The notes under the pieces are model-generated. The model saw nothing but the letters and a program-made list of their open reading frames with translations. It searched no databases and was not told the DNA's origin. Positions 44,316 to 53,025 of a stretch of 64,000 nucleotides of DNA are shown here, piece by piece. The stretch is from NCBI RefSeq assembly GCF_000455325.1, contig NZ_HG322951.1, positions 2,151,801 through 2,215,800 of the forward strand, written 5' to 3'. This stretch comes from Mycolicibacterium septicum DSM 44393. Its GTDB lineage: Bacteria > Actinomycetota > Actinomycetes > Mycobacteriales > Mycobacteriaceae. The translations under genes were made by a program, and so were the position numbers. Each line of letters opens with the position of its first letter. Within the stretch, counting starts at the first letter, position 1.

Positions 44316-45710
44316 ATGACCGTCGCGGACGCACGGACCTCACAACCCGAGAATGTGAAGTATCCGAAACTGCCCCACCCGCCGCGACGGGTCCCGTTGC
44401 TCGGTGACGTGCTCGGATTGAAGCCCGACTCGTCGATGCAGAACGCGATGGGCATGGCCGAACTCGGGCCGATCTGCGAATTCCGGTTCCTGGGTGCCCG
44501 CTACGTCGTCGCCACCGGTGCCGACGCGGTGGCCGACCTCAACGACGAGACCCGGTTCTGCAAGCATGTCGGACCCGACATCGAAGCACTGCGGATCGTC
44601 GGCGGCGACGGGTTGTTCACCGCGTACAACGACGAACCCAACTGGCTCAAGGCCCACCAGCTGTTGATGCCGGCCTTCAGCCAGGCCGCGATGCGCCGCT
44701 ATCACGGGGTGATGTTCGACGTCGCCGGTGAGCTCACCGACCGTTGGGATCGGCGCGCCGATGCGGGCGACACCGTCGATGTCTCGGGTGACACCACCAG
44801 GGTGACGCTGGAGACGATCGGGCGGTGCGCGGCCGGGTATTCGTTCGGGTGCTTCCGGGACGACGCGTTGCACCCCTTCGTCGCCCACATGGTGTCCGCG
44901 CTCCTGGCATCCGACCGTCTCGGGGTGCTCCGCGAGACCTTCCTCCCCGCCTTCGTCTACCGGCGATACGAGCGCCGGGCCCGTGGCGACGCGAGGTATC
45001 TGCACGAGCTGGCCGACGACATCGTCGCCCGCCGCCGCGCGCAACCATCGGGCGGTCACGACGACCTGCTGCAGATCATGCTGGAGTCCGATCTCGATGC
45101 CGCGAACATCCGCTACCAGCTGATCAATTTTCTGATCGCCGGCCACGAAACCACATCTGGTGCCTTGTCATTCGCGCTGTACTTCCTGTCGCAACATCCA
45201 GAGGTGTTCGCGCGCGCCCGTGCCGAGGTGGACGAGGTGTGGGGCGAGGATCAGCGGCCCGAGTTCGAGAAGATCGCAAAACTGCGGTATGTCCGGCGGG
45301 TTCTCGACGAATCGTTGCGGTTGCAGCCGACGGTGCCTGCGTACTACCGCGCTGCCCGCCAGGACACGGTGCTCGCCGGAATCCACCCGATGCGTAAGGG
45401 TGACTGGGCCTTGGCGCTGACGTCGACGTCGCACCGCGACCCTCGCTGGGGCTCCGACCCGGAGGCATTCGATCCGGACCGGTTCGCCCCAGAACAGATG
45501 CGGGCCCGCCCCGCCGGCCTGTACAAGCCGTTCGGTACCGGCGAAAGATCGTGTATCGGAAGGCAATTCGCCCTACACGAGGCAATCCTGATGCTGGCGG
45601 TGCTGATCCGGCGCTATGACCTGACCGCCGATCCGGACTACACGCTGCAGATACAGGAGCGCCTCACCATGATGCCGTCCAACTTCCGACTGGGCCTGCG
45701 ACGGCGCTAG
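44316..45710 (+). CDS. Cytochrome P450, CYP102-like heme domain without reductase
   Basis: A 464-aa P450 starting at ATG 44316. I-helix motif AGHETTSGALSFALYFL, the ExxR motif in LDESLR, and the heme loop FGTGERSCIGRQFALHEA with the Cys thiolate. The N-terminal PHPPRRVPLLGDV and the heme-loop context resemble the heme domain of the self-sufficient fatty acid hydroxylase CYP102, but no flavodoxin/reductase domain or gene follows. It must therefore use a separate redox partner. Fatty acid or other lipid oxidation is likely, not shown. Confidence 0.88.
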   Translation: MTVADARTSQPENVKYPKLPHPPRRVPLLGDVLGLKPDSSMQNAMGMAELGPICEFRFLGARYVVATGADAVADLNDETRFCKHVGPDIEALRIVGGDGLFTAYNDEPNWLKAHQLLMPAFSQAAMRRYHGVMFDVAGELTDRWDRRADAGDTVDVSGDTTRVTLETIGRCAAGYSFGCFRDDALHPFVAHMVSALLASDRLGVLRETFLPAFVYRRYERRARGDARYLHELADDIVARRRAQPSGGHDDLLQIMLESDLDAANIRYQLINFLIAGHETTSGALSFALYFLSQHPEVFARARAEVDEVWGEDQRPEFEKIAKLRYVRRVLDESLRLQPTVPAYYRAARQDTVLAGIHPMRKGDWALALTSTSHRDPRWGSDPEAFDPDRFAPEQMRARPAGLYKPFGTGERSCIGRQFALHEAILMLAVLIRRYDLTADPDYTLQIQERLTMMPSNFRLGLRRR

Positions 45711-45789
45711 CTCGCCGTACGAGGCGTGAAACACCCCGAATCGGGGTACCGTCATCGTGGACAGACCCGCAACGTCGGCAGGTCCGCGC

Positions 45790-47241
45790 ATGGAATGGTT
45801 CATCGCAGACGAATATTGGTTGGCCAGACAGGTGTTGCAGCGGGGGACCGCCGCAATCTACCTGATCGCGTTCATCGTGGCGGCCCGGCAGTTCCGCGGG
45901 CTCCTCGGTGAACGGGGGCTGCTCCCGATACCCCGGTTCCTGGATGTCAACTCGTTCCGGCGCGCCCCGAGCCTGTTCCAGTTCCACTACTCGGACCGCT
46001 TTTTCGCCGCGGTGTGTATCGCCGGGGCGGTGATCTCCGCGGCCCTGTTGGCGGGCTTCGGGGACCTGGTGCCGCTGTGGGCCGCGATGCTGACCTGGTT
46101 GTTGGTGTGGATGCTGTACCTGTCGATCGTCAACGTCGGCCAGACGTGGTACTCGTTCGGCTGGGAATCCCTTCTGCTCGAAGCCGGGTTCCTGGTGATG
46201 TTCCTGGGCAACGACGACGTCGGGCCCCCGCTGCTGGTGCTGTGGCTGGCCCGCTGGCTGTTGTTCCGCGTCGAGTTCGGTGCGGGACTGATCAAGCTGC
46301 GCGGTGACCCGTGCTGGCGCAACCTGACCTGCCTGTACTACCACCACGAGACGCAGCCCATGCCCGGGCCGCTGAGCTGGTTCTTCCACCACCTGCCCAA
46401 GCCACTGCACCGAATCGAGGTGGCCGGCAACCACTTCGCCCAACTCATCGTGCCGTTCGCCCTGTTCGCCCCGCAGCCGGTCGCAAGCGGGGCGGCAATC
46501 ATCGTGATCGTCACCCAACTGTGGTTGGTCGCTTCGGGGAACTTCGCCTGGCTCAACTGGATCACCATCGTCCTGGCGTTCAGCGCGCTCTCGGACTCCA
46601 CTGCCGCGGTGCTGCTTCCGTTACCCGAGCACGAATACAGCCAGGCCCCGGTGTGGTTCGTCGTCGTCGTGCTCGGGTTCACCGCGGCGGTGGCCTGCCT
46701 GAGCTACTGGCCCGCGCGCAACCTCGTCTCCAAACGGCAGCGGATGAACGCCTCCTACAACCACTATCACCTGGTGAATTCCTACGGGGCGTTCGGCACC
46801 GTCGGCCGTACCCGCGATGAGGTGGTGTTGGAGGGCACCTCGGACCCGCTGTTGAGTGATCACACCGTCTGGAAAGAGTACGAATTCAAGGGCAAGCCAG
46901 GCGATGTCCATCGGTGGCCGCGCCAGTTCGCGCCCTACCATCTGCGGCTGGACTGGCTCATGTGGTTCGCGGCCATCTCGCCGGCCTATGCCCACGGCTG
47001 GCTGCGCATGCTGATGACCCGGCTTCTGGAGAATGACCGGGACACGCTGAAGCTGCTGCGGTGCAACCCATTCCCCGACGAACCGCCACGTTACGTCCGG
47101 GCCCGGCTATACCGCTACGAGTTCAGCACCTGGACCGAACTGCGCCGCGATCACGTCTGGTGGAACCGCATCTCGCTCGGCGTGTACGTCCCGCCGCAAA
47201 CGCTGCCCTCGGCCGGGCGTTCAGCGGCCGGCGCGCAGTGA
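45790..47241 (+). CDS. Lipase-maturation-factor-family membrane protein
   Basis: A 483-aa protein (ATG 45790; GTG 45757 is an alternative) with about ten membrane helices in residues 15-330. The soluble C-terminus has the family motifs YEFKGKPGDVHRWPRQFAPYHLRLDWLMW-like in separate blocks, and NRISLGVY at the end. The vertebrate homologue LMF1 helps fold lipases in the ER; bacterial members have no known role. The gene overlaps the convergent SDR gene by 21 bp. Confidence 0.83.
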   Translation: MEWFIADEYWLARQVLQRGTAAIYLIAFIVAARQFRGLLGERGLLPIPRFLDVNSFRRAPSLFQFHYSDRFFAAVCIAGAVISAALLAGFGDLVPLWAAMLTWLLVWMLYLSIVNVGQTWYSFGWESLLLEAGFLVMFLGNDDVGPPLLVLWLARWLLFRVEFGAGLIKLRGDPCWRNLTCLYYHHETQPMPGPLSWFFHHLPKPLHRIEVAGNHFAQLIVPFALFAPQPVASGAAIIVIVTQLWLVASGNFAWLNWITIVLAFSALSDSTAAVLLPLPEHEYSQAPVWFVVVVLGFTAAVACLSYWPARNLVSKRQRMNASYNHYHLVNSYGAFGTVGRTRDEVVLEGTSDPLLSDHTVWKEYEFKGKPGDVHRWPRQFAPYHLRLDWLMWFAAISPAYAHGWLRMLMTRLLENDRDTLKLLRCNPFPDEPPRYVRARLYRYEFSTWTELRRDHVWWNRISLGVYVPPQTLPSAGRSAAGAQ

Positions 47242-48024
47242 CCGTTGGTAGCGGCGCATCCCGGCGATCCAGCGGTCGTAATCGGAGCCCTTGTGGCGGT
47301 ACATGTCGAGCACCTGGGGGTGCGGTAGCACGAGAAAGCTGCCGGACCGCACGGCCGCGACGGTGGCCGCCGCGACGTCCTGCGCACTGATCACCTCGCC
47401 GGACTGCACGATCGACGCCGCACCGGCCGCCGAATCCGGATCCGCCGAAGAACGCACCGCGTCGAGCAGCGGGGTGTTCACCCCCAACGGGCACACGCAG
47501 CTGACCCCGACGCCGTCGTCGCCGTACGTGATGGCCAGCCATTCGGCGAATCCGACCGCCGCGTGTTTGGTGACGGCATATCCGGCCGCGCCGATCTGGG
47601 ACAACAGGCCGGCCGCCGAGGCGACCGAAACGAAGTAGCCGCCGCCACGCGACAACCACTGCGGGACAAGCACTTGCGCCGCCCGGACGTGGGAGCGCAG
47701 GTTGACGTCCAGGATCGAATCCCAGTCCTCGTCGGTGCCGAGGCCCGGTGCGCCGATGATTCCGGCGTTGGCGACGTAGATGTCGACGGGGCCGAACTCG
47801 GTGGCGGTCAGCGCCTCGATGTCGGCGGTGACACCGGCGTCGGCCCGGACTCCCAGCGCCTGCCCGCCGCCGGACCGGATCTGAGCGGCGGTCTGTTCGG
47901 CCGACTCCGCGTCGATGTCGGCAGCCACCACGCGGGCGCCTTCTGCCGCGAAGGATTCAGCCAGCGCCCGGCCGATACCTGATCCGGCGCCGGTGATGAC
48001 CGCAACCGTCTGTTCGATGTCCAT
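47221..48024 (-). CDS. SDR-family oxidoreductase
   Basis: A 267-aa short-chain dehydrogenase from ATG 48024 with TGAGSGIGRA, NAGIIGAPGL, catalytic Ser in VASAAG and YAVTK. The C-terminus (VLPHPQVLDMYRHKG) is typical of a mycobacterial SDR group of unknown substrate. It is divergent from the ABC transporter operon, with the GntR-type palindrome between the two. Confidence 0.85.
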   Translation of the reverse strand: MDIEQTVAVITGAGSGIGRALAESFAAEGARVVAADIDAESAEQTAAQIRSGGGQALGVRADAGVTADIEALTATEFGPVDIYVANAGIIGAPGLGTDEDWDSILDVNLRSHVRAAQVLVPQWLSRGGGYFVSVASAAGLLSQIGAAGYAVTKHAAVGFAEWLAITYGDDGVGVSCVCPLGVNTPLLDAVRSSADPDSAAGAASIVQSGEVISAQDVAAATVAAVRSGSFLVLPHPQVLDMYRHKGSDYDRWIAGMRRYQRSLRAGR

Positions 48025-48117
48025 GGCCCCTTGCCTACCGAAAATCGGGGGCGAGCGCACTTGTAACCCGGCCGTGTCCGGAGTTCATCGAGCGGAAACA
48101 AAACGTCCCTAGGTTAT

Positions 48118-48135
48118 GGATCCAAGCTTGGATCC
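48118..48135. promoter_or_regulatory. Perfect 18-bp palindrome, candidate GntR operator
   Basis: GGATCCAAGCTTGGATCC is its own reverse complement and can also be read as two overlapping TTGGATCCAA-like boxes 12 bp apart. It lies 33 bp before the first gene of the heterocycle operon, which encodes a GntR/FCD regulator as its seventh gene. GntR/FCD proteins bind short symmetric sites, so this is the best operator candidate in the operon. Confidence 0.6.
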
Positions 48136-48168
48136 GAACATGAACGGCTTCCCATCAGAGGAGAACAC

Positions 48169-48978
48169 ATGATCGCGCCGACGGCACCCGGGATTCACAT
48201 AGGGGGACTGACGAAGCAGTTCAAGGTGGGCCGATCTGTCGTCACCGCACTCGACGGCGTCGACATCCAGTCCGACCAGGGTGAGTTCGTCACGCTCCTG
48301 GGGCCGTCCGGATGCGGTAAGAGCACCGTGTTGCGGATCCTGGCCGGCCTTGAGGTGCAGAACGCGGGCACCGCCCTGGTCCACGGCGAAACCCCGCAGG
48401 ACATGCGCAGGCATCACCATCTGGGCATCGCGTTCCAGGACTCGGCCCTGTTGCCGTGGCGATCCGTCCGGTCCAACATCCGGTTGCCGCTCGAGGTGTC
48501 CAAGCAGTCCGTGTCCGACGAGTTCGTCCAGGAACTCATCGATCTGGTCGGACTGACCGGCTTCGAGGCGGCCCGGCCCGCCCAACTGTCCGGCGGTATG
48601 CGTCAGCGGGTCTCCATCGCGCGGGCCCTCGTCGTCAAACCTCGGGTGCTGCTGCTCGACGAGCCGTTCGGCGCCCTCGACGACATGACCCGCCAGACGC
48701 TCAACGTCGAACTGCTTCGGATCTGGACCGAACGACCCGCGACCACCCTGATGGTCACCCACGGCATTGCCGAAGCGGTGTTCCTGTCCGACACCGTCGT
48801 GGTGATGAGCGCCCGGCCCGGCCGGGTGGTGAAGTCGGTTCAGATCGACCTGCCCAGGCCCCGGCTGCCGGAGATGATGCGCACCAGCGAGTTTCACGAG
48901 TACGTCGACCTGCTGTCCTCGATCCTGTTCGGCTCGCGTTCTGACGAAGCCGAGGTACGTGTGCCGGTGGGCCGATGA
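48169..48978 (+). CDS. ABC transporter ATPase, NitT/TauT type
   Basis: A 269-aa ATPase with Walker [10 protein letters not shown] (residues 45-53), signature LSGGMRQR, Walker [14 protein letters not shown] and the switch His in VTHG. It is closest in type to SsuB/TauB/ThiZ, which power import of sulfonates, nitrate or pyrimidines. It overlaps the first permease as ATGA. First gene of the ten-gene operon. Confidence 0.93.
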   Translation: MIAPTAPGIHIGGLTKQFKVGRSVVTALDGVDIQSDQGEFVTLLGPSGCGKSTVLRILAGLEVQNAGTALVHGETPQDMRRHHHLGIAFQDSALLPWRSVRSNIRLPLEVSKQSVSDEFVQELIDLVGLTGFEAARPAQLSGGMRQRVSIARALVVKPRVLLLDEPFGALDDMTRQTLNVELLRIWTERPATTLMVTHGIAEAVFLSDTVVVMSARPGRVVKSVQIDLPRPRLPEMMRTSEFHEYVDLLSSILFGSRSDEAEVRVPVGR

Positions 48979-49733
48979 ACCACAACCGTTTTGCCGGTCT
49001 GGCCGGCTCGCTCATCGTGCTGTCCGTATGGCAACTCGTCGGCATGACCGGCATTCTCGGACCCGCCATCGTGGCACCGACCAAGATCCTGGCAGGGGTG
49101 ATGTCCGACGGCGCTGCCTTCTACGGCATCCACATACCTGTCACGCTGGCGTCGGCGTCCGTGGGGTACTTCTGGGGCAACCTCGCCGCGATCGGCTGCG
49201 CTGCCCTCGTGACCACCGTGCCCGCGCTGGAGAAGTTGGTGCTGCAGGCCGGGATCGCGTCGGCGTGCATCCCGCTGATCGCGATCGCTCCCATCCTGGC
49301 GGCCTGTTTCGACGGCATGGTCACCTCGGCCATCATGGCGGCCGTCTCCGTGTTCTTCACCACGCTGGTGGGAACGATCAACGGGCTGCGCCATGCGGAT
49401 CCGCTCAGCAAGGATCTGGTGCGCGCCTACGGCGGCGGCAGGTATCTGGTGCTGCGCAAGGTCGAGTTGCTCTCCGCGTTGCCGAGCATCCTGACCGCGT
49501 TGAAAGTCGCTGTCCCGGCGGCGATCCTGGGGGCGATCATCGGTGAGTTCATGGGGCAGGAGCGTGGCCTCGGGGCTGCGCTCGTGGTCGCGCAATCCTC
49601 CAGTGATGTGGTCCGGACCTGGGGCATCACCCTGGTGTCGAGTCTCATCGCGGGCCTCGCGTTCGTTTTCGTCAACACCGTCGAGAAGGTCCTCACGCCG
49701 TGGGCCGCCGGGATGGCAGGAGGAAGAGCATGA
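48975..49733 (+). CDS. ABC transporter permease 1
   Basis: A 252-aa permease with about six membrane helices and the EAA-type loop around [29 protein letters not shown]. Together with the second permease it would form a heterodimeric channel. Both its start and its stop overlap neighbours as ATGA. Confidence 0.92.
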   Translation: MNHNRFAGLAGSLIVLSVWQLVGMTGILGPAIVAPTKILAGVMSDGAAFYGIHIPVTLASASVGYFWGNLAAIGCAALVTTVPALEKLVLQAGIASACIPLIAIAPILAACFDGMVTSAIMAAVSVFFTTLVGTINGLRHADPLSKDLVRAYGGGRYLVLRKVELLSALPSILTALKVAVPAAILGAIIGEFMGQERGLGAALVVAQSSSDVVRTWGITLVSSLIAGLAFVFVNTVEKVLTPWAAGMAGGRA

Positions 49734-50530
49734 CGACTCTGCAGAGGCCGATGGCCCGCAGCGCCGCACGTACGCTGGTGACCTCGGGCGGCGCGGTGCT
49801 CGCGATCCTCGCGGTGTGGACGGTGTTCATCGGTCTGGCCGACGTGAGCTCCTATGTGGCCAAGTCGCCGGTCGACGTCTGGAACTACCTGTTCGCTGAC
49901 GCTGACGCTGCGGCCCACCGGGCAGGTATCGCGACGAATCTTGCCAGGACCGCTGTCGACGCCTCGTACGGATTCGTCCTCGGGCTCGTTCTGGCGGCGG
50001 GTGTTTCGCTGCTGTTCTACTTCTCCAGGACCGTCGAGAGCATGTTCCTGCCGGCCGTCACGGCGCTGCATGCGATCCCGATGGTGACCATCGCTCCGAT
50101 TCTCGTGCTGATCTTCGACCGCGGTGCGCTCGGAACCGCTGTCATCGGAGCGGCCATCGTCGTGGTACCCGCGTTGCTCACCATGCTGCACGGGATACGC
50201 AGCACACCGCGGACCGACGTCGAGATGATCGTCGCCTACGGCGGCTCCAACTGGTCGGCGTTCCGCAAGGTTGCCCTGCCCCACGCGATTCCCACCTGGT
50301 TCGCAGCCGCGCGCGTCGCGGTGACCACCTCCGTAGTCGGTGCGCTGCTGGCCGAATGGCTGGCCACCGGCGAGGGGCTGGGCGGTCAGATGCTCCGCGA
50401 TGCCAACGAATTCGAGTTCGCGCGGCTGTGGGCATCGGTCGTCGTACTCACGGTCGCCTGTGTCGTCGTCTACCAGATCGTCAGCGTCGTCGAGGCCGCT
50501 GTCACCGCCCGCATGAGTGCTCCTCGCTGA
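49730..50530 (+). CDS. ABC transporter permease 2
   Basis: A 266-aa permease from ATG 49730, also with about six helices and the loop VEMIVAYGGSNWSAFRKVALPHAIP. It is a divergent paralogue of permease 1. Two different permeases with one ATPase are less usual for the NitT/TauT class, where a homodimer is common. A 34-bp gap separates it from the binding protein. Confidence 0.92.
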   Translation: MTTLQRPMARSAARTLVTSGGAVLAILAVWTVFIGLADVSSYVAKSPVDVWNYLFADADAAAHRAGIATNLARTAVDASYGFVLGLVLAAGVSLLFYFSRTVESMFLPAVTALHAIPMVTIAPILVLIFDRGALGTAVIGAAIVVVPALLTMLHGIRSTPRTDVEMIVAYGGSNWSAFRKVALPHAIPTWFAAARVAVTTSVVGALLAEWLATGEGLGGQMLRDANEFEFARLWASVVVLTVACVVVYQIVSVVEAAVTARMSAPR

Positions 50531-50564
50531 GCACGCCACCACTCACCCTGAACGGACGTATCTG

Positions 50565-51617
50565 ATGAACAATCATCTCGGTCGACGCCAGTTCCTCACC
50601 AGAGGCCTCGCATTCGGCGGCCTGGCGCTGGCCGCACCGGCGGCGCTGGCCGCCTGTGTCTCGGGCGAATCAAGCGGAGCTGCAGACGGATTCGGTGTGG
50701 CCTCCCAACGGCTGTCCTGGATCAAGAACACCCAGTTCGCCGGCAGCTTCATCGCCGACAAGAAGGGCTACTACACCGACGCCGGCTTCAGCGGCGCCGA
50801 CCTGGTCTCCGGCGGACCGACGGCCCCACCGATCGAATCGGACGTGCTGTCGCGCACCTTCGCCGGGGTGTCGCAGGTGCCGATCGTCGGATCGGCGGTC
50901 GCCAAGGGAGCGCCGCTGAAGATCGTCGGTGCGGTCTACAGCCGCTATGCGGGCTGCATCATGTCCATGGCGGACAAGCCGATCAAGAGTCCGGAGGATT
51001 TGTACGGCAAGACAATCGGATGTGCGTCGTCGAGCGAGCCTGTCTGGCGCAACTTCATGGCGGCTCTGAAGCTGGACTCCTCCCGGATCAACACGGTTCC
51101 CGTCCAGGGAGATCCCATCGGTATGACCGCCGGCCAGATCGACGGCTACCTCGGTTTCATCAACAGCCAGGTTGTCGACCTCCGGCACAAGGGGTTCGAC
51201 ATCAACACCATGCTGCTGGCCGACGTCGGTTTCCCGCTCGTAGGGCAGACCTACATCACCACGCAGGAGAACATCGACAAGAACCGGGACAAACTCAAGG
51301 CGTTCCTGCACGCCGAGATTCGCGGGTGGCGCGATGTCCTCGACAACCCAAAGATGGCAACGGACCTCACGGTCAACGAGTACGGCAAGGACCTGCATCT
51401 GAACCCCGAGGCCACCTACGACTGCTGCCTGGCGGGCAACGAACTGATCCGCAATGGCAAGCCTTCGCAGCAGATTGTGGCGATCTCCGACGAGACCGCC
51501 GCCGCGAACGTCGAGGCCATCGCCGCGGGAGGGCTGAACCTGTCCGTCGACGACCTGTTCGAGCTCGGCCCCATTCGCGAAGTCTACGAACAGAACCCGG
51601 ACCTGGCTCTGACCTAG
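50565..51617 (+). CDS. ABC substrate-binding lipoprotein, NMT1/THI5-like
   Basis: A 350-aa lipoprotein from ATG 50565. The signal has a twin-arginine motif (GRRQFLTRG) and a lipobox ending ALAAC at about residue 31, so it may be folded before export. The mature part begins in the manner of NMT1/THI5 and SsuA proteins (GYYTDAGFSGADLVSGG), then GCASSSEPVW and MTAGQIDGYLGF. Relatives bind pyrimidine, riboflavin or sulfonate ligands. In this operon an uncharged or weakly charged nitrogen heterocycle is likely. Confidence 0.88.
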   Translation: MNNHLGRRQFLTRGLAFGGLALAAPAALAACVSGESSGAADGFGVASQRLSWIKNTQFAGSFIADKKGYYTDAGFSGADLVSGGPTAPPIESDVLSRTFAGVSQVPIVGSAVAKGAPLKIVGAVYSRYAGCIMSMADKPIKSPEDLYGKTIGCASSSEPVWRNFMAALKLDSSRINTVPVQGDPIGMTAGQIDGYLGFINSQVVDLRHKGFDINTMLLADVGFPLVGQTYITTQENIDKNRDKLKAFLHAEIRGWRDVLDNPKMATDLTVNEYGKDLHLNPEATYDCCLAGNELIRNGKPSQQIVAISDETAAANVEAIAAGGLNLSVDDLFELGPIREVYEQNPDLALT

Positions 51618-51660
51618 CTCGCACTCGACGCATCGACCGCCCGAACAGAAAGGTCGTGAC

Positions 51661-53025
51661 ATGACCGCTCCACTGACCCCGGACCTCGTCGTAACCGGGG
51701 GCACCGTGGTGTCCCACGATGGGCGCCGCCGCCAGGACGTCGCCGTGGCCGACGGACGCGTCATCGCCGTCGGCGATGACCTTGCGATGGAAGGGGTTCC
51801 GACCGTCGACGCGGCGGGGCTGCTGGTGCTTCCCGGCCTGGTCGACGTGCACGTGCACCTCCGCGAACCGGGCATGACCGAGAAGGAAGACTTCGCGAGC
51901 GGCACGTCGGCCGCGGCCGCTGGCGGGGTGACCACCGTCGTGGACATGCCCAACACGAAACCGCCGGTCGCCACAGCGGAGCGTTATCAGCAGAAGCTCG
52001 ATCTGGTGCGGAACAAGGCATACGTGGACTTCGGGCTCTACGGAATGCTCGATCACGACAACGCAGACGAGATCGCGGGTATGGCCGAGTTGGGCGCCAT
52101 GGGATTCAAGCTCTTCATGGGACAGACGACGGGCGACAACCGCTGCCCCAACGACGCCGCGATATTCCGTGGTCTGGAAGCAGCCGCCGCTGCGGATCTG
52201 GTTGTCGGTGTCCACGCCGAGAACGACCACCTGCTGCGGATGTTCGGGGACCGGCTGCAAGCCGAGGGCCGGCGGGATCCCCGTGCCCATCTGGAGGGCA
52301 GGCCGGCGTTCGTGGAGGTCGAGGCGATCACCCGGATCATCACCATGGCCACCGAGGCCAAGACCAAGCTGCACATCCACCACCTGTCCACCGCCGCGGG
52401 CCTGCAACGCGTGATGGACATGCGGGCGCAGGGGCACCGGGTCAGCATCGAAGCCCTGGTCTCACACCTGTTCCTCGACGAAAGTGCCTACGACACCTAC
52501 GGAAACCTGATCAAGCTCAACCCGCCGATCCGCCCGGCGGCCGACGTCGCCGCGCTGTGGGCGGGCATCGACCGGGGCGACGTCGACGTGGTCGCGACCG
52601 ACCACGCTCCGCACACCGTCACCGAACAGGCCGAGACCGACGTGTGGAAGGCCTACGGCGGATTCATCGGCGTCGAGACGATGCTCCCACTGATGCTGAC
52701 GGCCGCCGCCCAGGGCAGGCTGACGGTCGAGGACATCGTGCGATTGTGTTCCTACACCCCGGCACGGCGCTGGTCGATGGCCGACAAGGGCCGGATCGCA
52801 CCGGGTTTCGACGCCGACCTCGTGCTCGTCGATCCCGGCGCCGAGGTGGTCCTGGATCAGGCCAGCCTGCACTCCAAACACAACGTCACGCCCTATCACG
52901 GGTGGGAACTGACCGGCAGTGTGGTCGCCACTTATCTGCGCGGCCAATTGGTCTACGAGAAGGGCGAGGTGGTCGGTGCGCCCGCCGGCCGACAGGTGAA
53001 GCCGGTACGGGAGGGCATGCGATGA
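51661..53025 (+). CDS. Cyclic amidohydrolase (allantoinase/dihydroorotase/hydantoinase family)
   Basis: A 454-aa binuclear metal enzyme that opens cyclic amides. Ligands are visible as DVHVHLREPG (near residue 62), the carboxylated Lys in GFKLFMG, His in VGVHAEND, His in LHIHHLS and Asp in ATDHAPH. HLREPG and the length favour the allantoinase/dihydroorotase branch. The pyrimidine pathway pyrC normally lies elsewhere, so a catabolic role is likely. It overlaps the next gene as ATGA. Confidence 0.88.
   Translation: MTAPLTPDLVVTGGTVVSHDGRRRQDVAVADGRVIAVGDDLAMEGVPTVDAAGLLVLPGLVDVHVHLREPGMTEKEDFASGTSAAAAGGVTTVVDMPNTKPPVATAERYQQKLDLVRNKAYVDFGLYGMLDHDNADEIAGMAELGAMGFKLFMGQTTGDNRCPNDAAIFRGLEAAAAADLVVGVHAENDHLLRMFGDRLQAEGRRDPRAHLEGRPAFVEVEAITRIITMATEAKTKLHIHHLSTAAGLQRVMDMRAQGHRVSIEALVSHLFLDESAYDTYGNLIKLNPPIRPAADVAALWAGIDRGDVDVVATDHAPHTVTEQAETDVWKAYGGFIGVETMLPLMLTAAAQGRLTVEDIVRLCSYTPARRWSMADKGRIAPGFDADLVLVDPGAEVVLDQASLHSKHNVTPYHGWELTGSVVATYLRGQLVYEKGEVVGAPAGRQVKPVREGMR

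Noticed and set aside
48118-48135. Palindrome made of BamHI-HindIII-BamHI sites, possibly a cloning artefact
   Set aside because: It sits at a normal operator distance from a real operon, with no vector sequence on either side, so natural origin is more likely.
52557-53022. Long upstream extension of the SDH-like reading frame
   Set aside because: The extension overlaps the cyclic amidohydrolase gene. The ATG at 53022 forms an ATGA overlap and begins the family-like part.
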